Positions 6,199 through 9,210 of a DNA stretch of 9,210 nt are shown here, piece after piece (within the stretch, counting starts at the first letter, position 1; each line of letters starts with the position of its first letter). Source of the DNA: Acidobacteriota bacterium. Its GTDB lineage: Bacteria; Acidobacteriota; Thermoanaerobaculia; Multivoradales; UBA5704. The stretch lies in NCBI GenBank assembly GCA_003223675.1, contig QHVW01000952.1:1-9210 (forward strand), read 5' to 3'. A model generated the notes under the pieces. That model was not told where the DNA came from. It did not search any database and was given only the letters and a program-made list of their open reading frames with translations. Made by a program: the position numbers and the translations under genes.

Positions 6199-6211
6199 AA
6201 GGCGTAATATA
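6199..6211 (-). promoter_or_regulatory. Candidate extended -10 promoter of ku, possibly leaderless
   Basis: On the minus strand TATATT (6211 to 6206) is preceded by TGT, giving an extended -10 (TGnTATATT). Only 7 nt separate it from the ku ATG, and no Shine-Dalgarno lies between. If used, transcription would begin at or next to the start codon, giving a leaderless mRNA. No good -35 box is seen at 16-18 bp, as is common for extended -10 promoters. Confidence 0.45.
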
Positions 6212-6315
6212 ACATCGAATCGCTGGGCTGGAGCGGATTTACCGGAAATTGATCACTCCGCATCACAACGTTCAGCGGCCCTGTCTATTTAACGTTTCCA
6301 GGTGATTTCCCTGCA
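6212..6315. promoter_or_regulatory. ku-ligD divergent intergenic region
   Basis: This AT-richer stretch between divergent NHEJ genes contains TATTTA (6286-6291), a weak -10 candidate for ligD. It also contains AGGTGA (6300-6305), a Shine-Dalgarno-like site 10 nt before the TTG start. The palindromic hexamer AACGTT occurs at 6267-6272 and 6291-6296, 24 bp apart and on both sides of or touching the -10 candidate. An operator role is only a suggestion. Confidence 0.4.
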
Positions 6316-8262
6316 TTGAAAGCGCCCGTCAAATCACGCAAAGCCGGAACCGGTCCGGAGCGCGAGATCCGCGCGGAGCTCGAGCGGCTCGGCGCCCCCC
6401 GCGCCACGGTCGACCCGGAAGCCCTGCGGCCGATGAAGCCGGAGACCGCCGACCGTCCGTTCAGCCGTCCCGGCTGGGTCTTCGAGCTCAAGTACGACGG
6501 CTTCCGCATGATCGCTGCCGGCGGCGCGGGGGAGGCGCGGCTGTTCTACAAGAGCGGCGCCGACGCCACCCGCATCTTCCCCGAGCTCGTCCACGCCGTC
6601 GCCGCCCTGCCGTTCCAGGGGGTGATCCTGGACGGCGAGGCCGTGGTGCTCGACGAGGAGGGCAAGCCCCACTTCCAGCGGCTGCAACGCCGGGGTCTGC
6701 GCACCCGGCTGGCCGACGTCCAGCACGCCGCCGCGGCGAGCCCCGCCACCTTCTTCGTCTTCGACCTCCTGGGCTTCGAGGATTTCGACCTCCGGCCGTT
6801 GCCCCTCCACGCCCGGCGGGAGATCCTGCGCCGGGTGCTCCCGCCCGGCGGCGACTGGCTCCGCCTCTCCGACGAGATCCCCGAAAGGGGAGAGGAGCTC
6901 TACGCCGCCGTGGCGGGGATGGGGCTGGAGGGGATCGTCGCCAAGCGGGCCGATTCCCCCTACCGCGCCGGCTATTCGGCGGACTGGCTGAAGGTGCGGG
7001 TGGACCAGAGCGCCGACTTCGCCGTCGTCGGCTTCGAGGACGCCACGGGGCTCCGCCGGCTCCATCTCGCGGTGCGCGACGGCGACGGGCTGGCCTACGC
7101 CGGCACCGTGGGCACCGGCTTCAACCGCGAGGACGACAAAGCGATCCGCGCCCGCCTCACCCCCCTCCGCCGCGCCGCCCCGCCCGTGCCCGTGGGCGAC
7201 GTCCGGGGCGCCGTCTGGGTCGAGCCCGAGATGGTGGTGGAGGTCCGTTACAAGGAGTGGACCGAAGGAGGGCACCTGCGCCAGCCTGTCTTCCTGCGCG
7301 TCCGCGACGACAAGACCCCCGACGAATGTTTCCGTCCGGGAGAGGAGCGCGAAGAGGAGGAAACCGTGGCCGTGGACCCCACCCCCGCCATCAAGCTCAC
7401 CAACCTCAATAAAATCTTCTGGCCGGACGAGGGCTACACCAAGGGCGATCTGCTCGATTACTACCAGGCCGTCGCCCCCTGGATGCTCCCGTTCCTGCGC
7501 GACCGCCCCCTGGTGCTCGACCGTTATCCGAACGGCATCACCGGCAAATCGTTTTTCCAGAAGAACGCGCCGGAGAAGGCGCCTCCCCAGTTGCGCACGC
7601 TCAAGCTGCAGAGCGAGGAGCGGGAGATCGATTACATCCTCTGCGACGACCTCGGCGGCCTGCTCTATCTGGTGAACCTGGGAGCGATCCCCTTCCACAT
7701 CTGGTCGAGCCGCGTGGAAGCGATCGACCGTCCGGACTGGTGCATCCTGGACCTCGATCCGAAGACGGCCCCCTTCGCCGACGTGGTGCGCATCGCCCTG
7801 GCCATCCGCGATCTCTGCGAGGAGATCGGGATCACCCCCTACATCAAGACGAGCGGCGGCAGCGGCCTGCACATCCTGTTGCCGATGGGCCGCCTGCTCA
7901 CGCACGAGCCGGTCCGCCAGTTCGCCGAGCTGATGGCAGGGGTGATCGTCCGCCGTCTGCCGGACGTCGCGACCACGGCGCGCGCGATCCCTGCCCGTCG
8001 CGGCCGCGTCTACGTGGACGCCCTCCAGAACGGCCGCGGCAAGCTCCTGGCCGCCCCCTACTGCGTCCGCCCCCGCCCCGGCGCCACCGTCTCCACCCCC
8101 CTCGATTGGAAAGAGGTTACAGCCAAGCTGGACGTCGGCGCCTTCACCCTGAAGACCGTGCCGGAGAGGCTCCGCAAGCGGAGGAGCGAGCCGCTGCTGC
8201 CGGTGCTGGAGGAGACGCCGGATCTGGAGCGGGTCGTGGCGGCGCTGTCGGAGAAATTGTAG
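6316..8262 (+). CDS. ligD: NHEJ DNA ligase LigD, LIG-POL form without nuclease domain
   Basis: This 648-residue protein starts at TTG (6316), supported by AGGTGA 10 nt upstream. The ATP-dependent ligase domain (about 38-345) has motif I ELKYDGFR with the adenylated Lys59, LDGEAVVLD, FFVFDLL, EGIVAKR (205-211) and DWLKVR (223-228), then an OB fold containing EPEMVVEVRYKEWT. An acidic linker (about 340-356) leads to the archaeo-eukaryotic primase-like polymerase domain (357-648): DLDP with Asp479/Asp481, SGGSGLHILLP with His519 and YVDALQNGRGK with Asp568. The catalytic residues of both activities are present. The 3'-phosphoesterase (NUC) domain is absent; Mycobacterium and Pseudomonas LigD contain it, and Bacillus subtilis LigD is a LIG-POL protein of similar size. 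It seals double-strand breaks with Ku after fill-in or ribonucleotide addition. It is divergent from ku. Confidence 0.97.
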   Translation: MKAPVKSRKAGTGPEREIRAELERLGAPRATVDPEALRPMKPETADRPFSRPGWVFELKYDGFRMIAAGGAGEARLFYKSGADATRIFPELVHAVAALPFQGVILDGEAVVLDEEGKPHFQRLQRRGLRTRLADVQHAAAASPATFFVFDLLGFEDFDLRPLPLHARREILRRVLPPGGDWLRLSDEIPERGEELYAAVAGMGLEGIVAKRADSPYRAGYSADWLKVRVDQSADFAVVGFEDATGLRRLHLAVRDGDGLAYAGTVGTGFNREDDKAIRARLTPLRRAAPPVPVGDVRGAVWVEPEMVVEVRYKEWTEGGHLRQPVFLRVRDDKTPDECFRPGEEREEEETVAVDPTPAIKLTNLNKIFWPDEGYTKGDLLDYYQAVAPWMLPFLRDRPLVLDRYPNGITGKSFFQKNAPEKAPPQLRTLKLQSEEREIDYILCDDLGGLLYLVNLGAIPFHIWSSRVEAIDRPDWCILDLDPKTAPFADVVRIALAIRDLCEEIGITPYIKTSGGSGLHILLPMGRLLTHEPVRQFAELMAGVIVRRLPDVATTARAIPARRGRVYVDALQNGRGKLLAAPYCVRPRPGATVSTPLDWKEVTAKLDVGAFTLKTVPERLRKRRSEPLLPVLEETPDLERVVAALSEKL

Positions 8263-8272
8263 GGCGGACGGG

Positions 8273-8292
8273 CACGGACGGCCACGGACGGC
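8273..8292. repeat. Tandem duplicated decamer between convergent genes
   Basis: CACGGACGGC occurs twice without a gap, preceded by a degenerate third unit (GGCGGACGGG). It lies in the 61-bp gap between the ends of ligD and the CHAT gene. No hairpin with a T-tract is visible there, so no terminator can be named. Confidence 0.6.
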
Positions 8293-8323
8293 AGGGGCGA
8301 GCCAGCACGGGCAACTCACATGA

Positions 8324-9210
8324 TTACGACCCCCGCAGGAACCTTTTCCAACTTAGTCGGCCAAGCACCCTGAGAATCTCTTTCCGTGCTGGAGGAGAAA
8401 CTCGGTTCGCGTTCGCATTCATAGTGGGTGCAGCAGCGTCTCCAAAGCGAACGAGAGCTCTGAATGCAGTCCTTCTCAAGGAATCAAGAGCCGATTTCCG
8501 CTCTCTTGCTCTGGCCAGGGCAGGTGAATCGCGCCGAGAAGACTTTAGCTCCACAATCTGAGCTTCAAGAGCCGCGACCCCATCTGCGGCATCCGCGAGC
8601 GCCGCGGCGATCATTCCTATACCGCGCGTGCTTCCAATCTTTCCGAGAAGCCTAATTCTGCGGTTCAATGCCACGATGTCTGCTTCCGAGCTGACGCCTC
8701 GGTTGGTAAGCAGTCGAAAATTTATTTCGTGCGCGGACTGCAACAAATCATCGATCGCTCCTTCCCCATCAGCAACGAGCTTTAGCCCTGCTTCTTTTTC
8801 CATAGAGCGATCTGGGCTGTCCAGATCGTCCAGTAGCCGAGCATGTTTATTTCTCATTATAACCGCATTGGTGTGAGGAATAATAAATGAAAGCGGCCCC
8901 GGATTCCCCAAGCAGATAAAGGCTCCCCAATCGATGGGAGAAGGATGACGTTTTCTCAGTGCTAGTTGGGCGTCCCGGAGAGCCTCGGCGCAGTGTTGTC
9001 CCGCTAGCACGCGCTCATAGAAGTCAATCATCAGTTCTTGTGTGGATCGGTCCGGAACCGTCCAAAGGCTGATCAGCAACGTGCGAGCACCAGCAATGAC
9101 AAACGCTCTTTGTAGACCAAACACACCTTCTCCGGCTTGCGCTTCGCCCAGGCCTGTCTCGCAGGCGGATAAGACGACAAGCTCGGTTTCTGTCATGTCC
9201 ATCCCAGCGA
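8324..9210 (-). CDS. CHAT-domain (caspase-like) protein with helical C-terminal extension (5' end outside window)
   Basis: The frame is open to the window edge, so the protein continues upstream; an internal ATG at 9202 is not a credible start because it would fall inside the domain. The visible C-terminal half of the CHAT fold has the catalytic Cys in LVVLSACETGLGE (codon 9163-9161). AGEGVFGLQRAFVIAGARTL, SLWTVPDRST and WGAFICLGNPGPL follow, all standard CHAT signatures. The catalytic His lies upstream and is not seen. CHAT proteins are clan CD cysteine-protease-like and often follow TPR repeats, so an N-terminal TPR is possible. Here about 190 residues follow the domain. They are mostly helical with HEAT-like units (RRIRLLGKIGSTRGIGMIAA, RRTAFRALVRFGDAAAPTM). 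Base composition is clearly lower in GC than ligD (27 of 60 G/C at 8821-8880 against 46 of 60 at 7021-7080), hinting at different ancestry. Confidence 0.85.
   Translation of the reverse strand, partial: AGMDMTETELVVLSACETGLGEAQAGEGVFGLQRAFVIAGARTLLISLWTVPDRSTQELMIDFYERVLAGQHCAEALRDAQLALRKRHPSPIDWGAFICLGNPGPLSFIIPHTNAVIMRNKHARLLDDLDSPDRSMEKEAGLKLVADGEGAIDDLLQSAHEINFRLLTNRGVSSEADIVALNRRIRLLGKIGSTRGIGMIAAALADAADGVAALEAQIVELKSSRRDSPALARARERKSALDSLRRTAFRALVRFGDAAAPTMNANANRVSPPARKEILRVLGRLSWKRFLRGS

Noticed and set aside
6334..8319. 661-codon open frame antisense to ligD
   Set aside because: LigD on the + strand carries all catalytic motifs; the antisense product is low-complexity and resembles no known protein.
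8324..9202. ATG at 9202 as the true start of the CHAT gene
   Set aside because: It would begin in the middle of the CHAT fold and drop the catalytic His. The frame is open to the window edge with typical CHAT residues (AGMDM) before it.

Overview
The window is a high-GC bacterial chromosome segment with six complete protein genes and one partial gene at each edge. Several traits suggest an Acidobacteriota-like (for example Thermoanaerobaculia-type) soil or sediment bacterium: sulfatase-fold proteins ending in an 'LxALGYV' tail, a non-cellulosomal dockerin, a MerR-TPR protein, and frequent GTG/TTG starts. This assignment is an inference from protein style, not a proven placement. No rRNA, tRNA, CRISPR array, transposase or integrase is visible.

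Region 1 (1-4171) encodes exported and envelope proteins. It opens with the 3' end of a sulfatase-superfamily gene on the + strand. A gene-free stretch follows (247-443) with two inverted copies of a palindromic element plus a third hairpin. Next comes a minus-strand pair overlapping by 4 bp: a secreted beta-propeller-like protein, then a secreted SGNH/GDSL hydrolase with an Ig-like segment and a dockerin. Fifty-four bases away a lipoprotein of the sulfatase/alkaline-phosphatase fold is read divergently. It has Thr where formylglycine sulfatases have Cys or Ser.

Region 2 (4172-4392) lies between convergent genes. It holds seven copies of a ~21-bp tandem repeat in which T-tracts alternate with small palindromes. 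Several units read as intrinsic terminators for the + strand, and different stems at equivalent positions suggest that the hairpins, not the primary sequence, are conserved.

Region 3 (4393-8262) is a bacterial non-homologous end-joining (NHEJ) locus. ku is on the minus strand, followed 24 bp later by a MerR-type HTH protein with TPR repeats, probably in one operon. ligD diverges from ku and encodes a LIG-POL protein without the nuclease/phosphoesterase domain. Ku would bind and bridge double-strand break ends, and LigD would fill in and seal them. The MerR-TPR protein is an unexplained candidate partner or regulator.

Region 4 (8263-9210) is visibly less GC-rich. It carries the 3' part of a minus-strand gene for a CHAT-domain (caspase-like) protein with an unusual ~190-residue helical, HEAT-like C-terminal extension. 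Its 5' end lies outside the window. The strongest leads are the terminator-like repeat array, the ku-linked MerR-TPR gene, and the extended CHAT protein beside the NHEJ locus.
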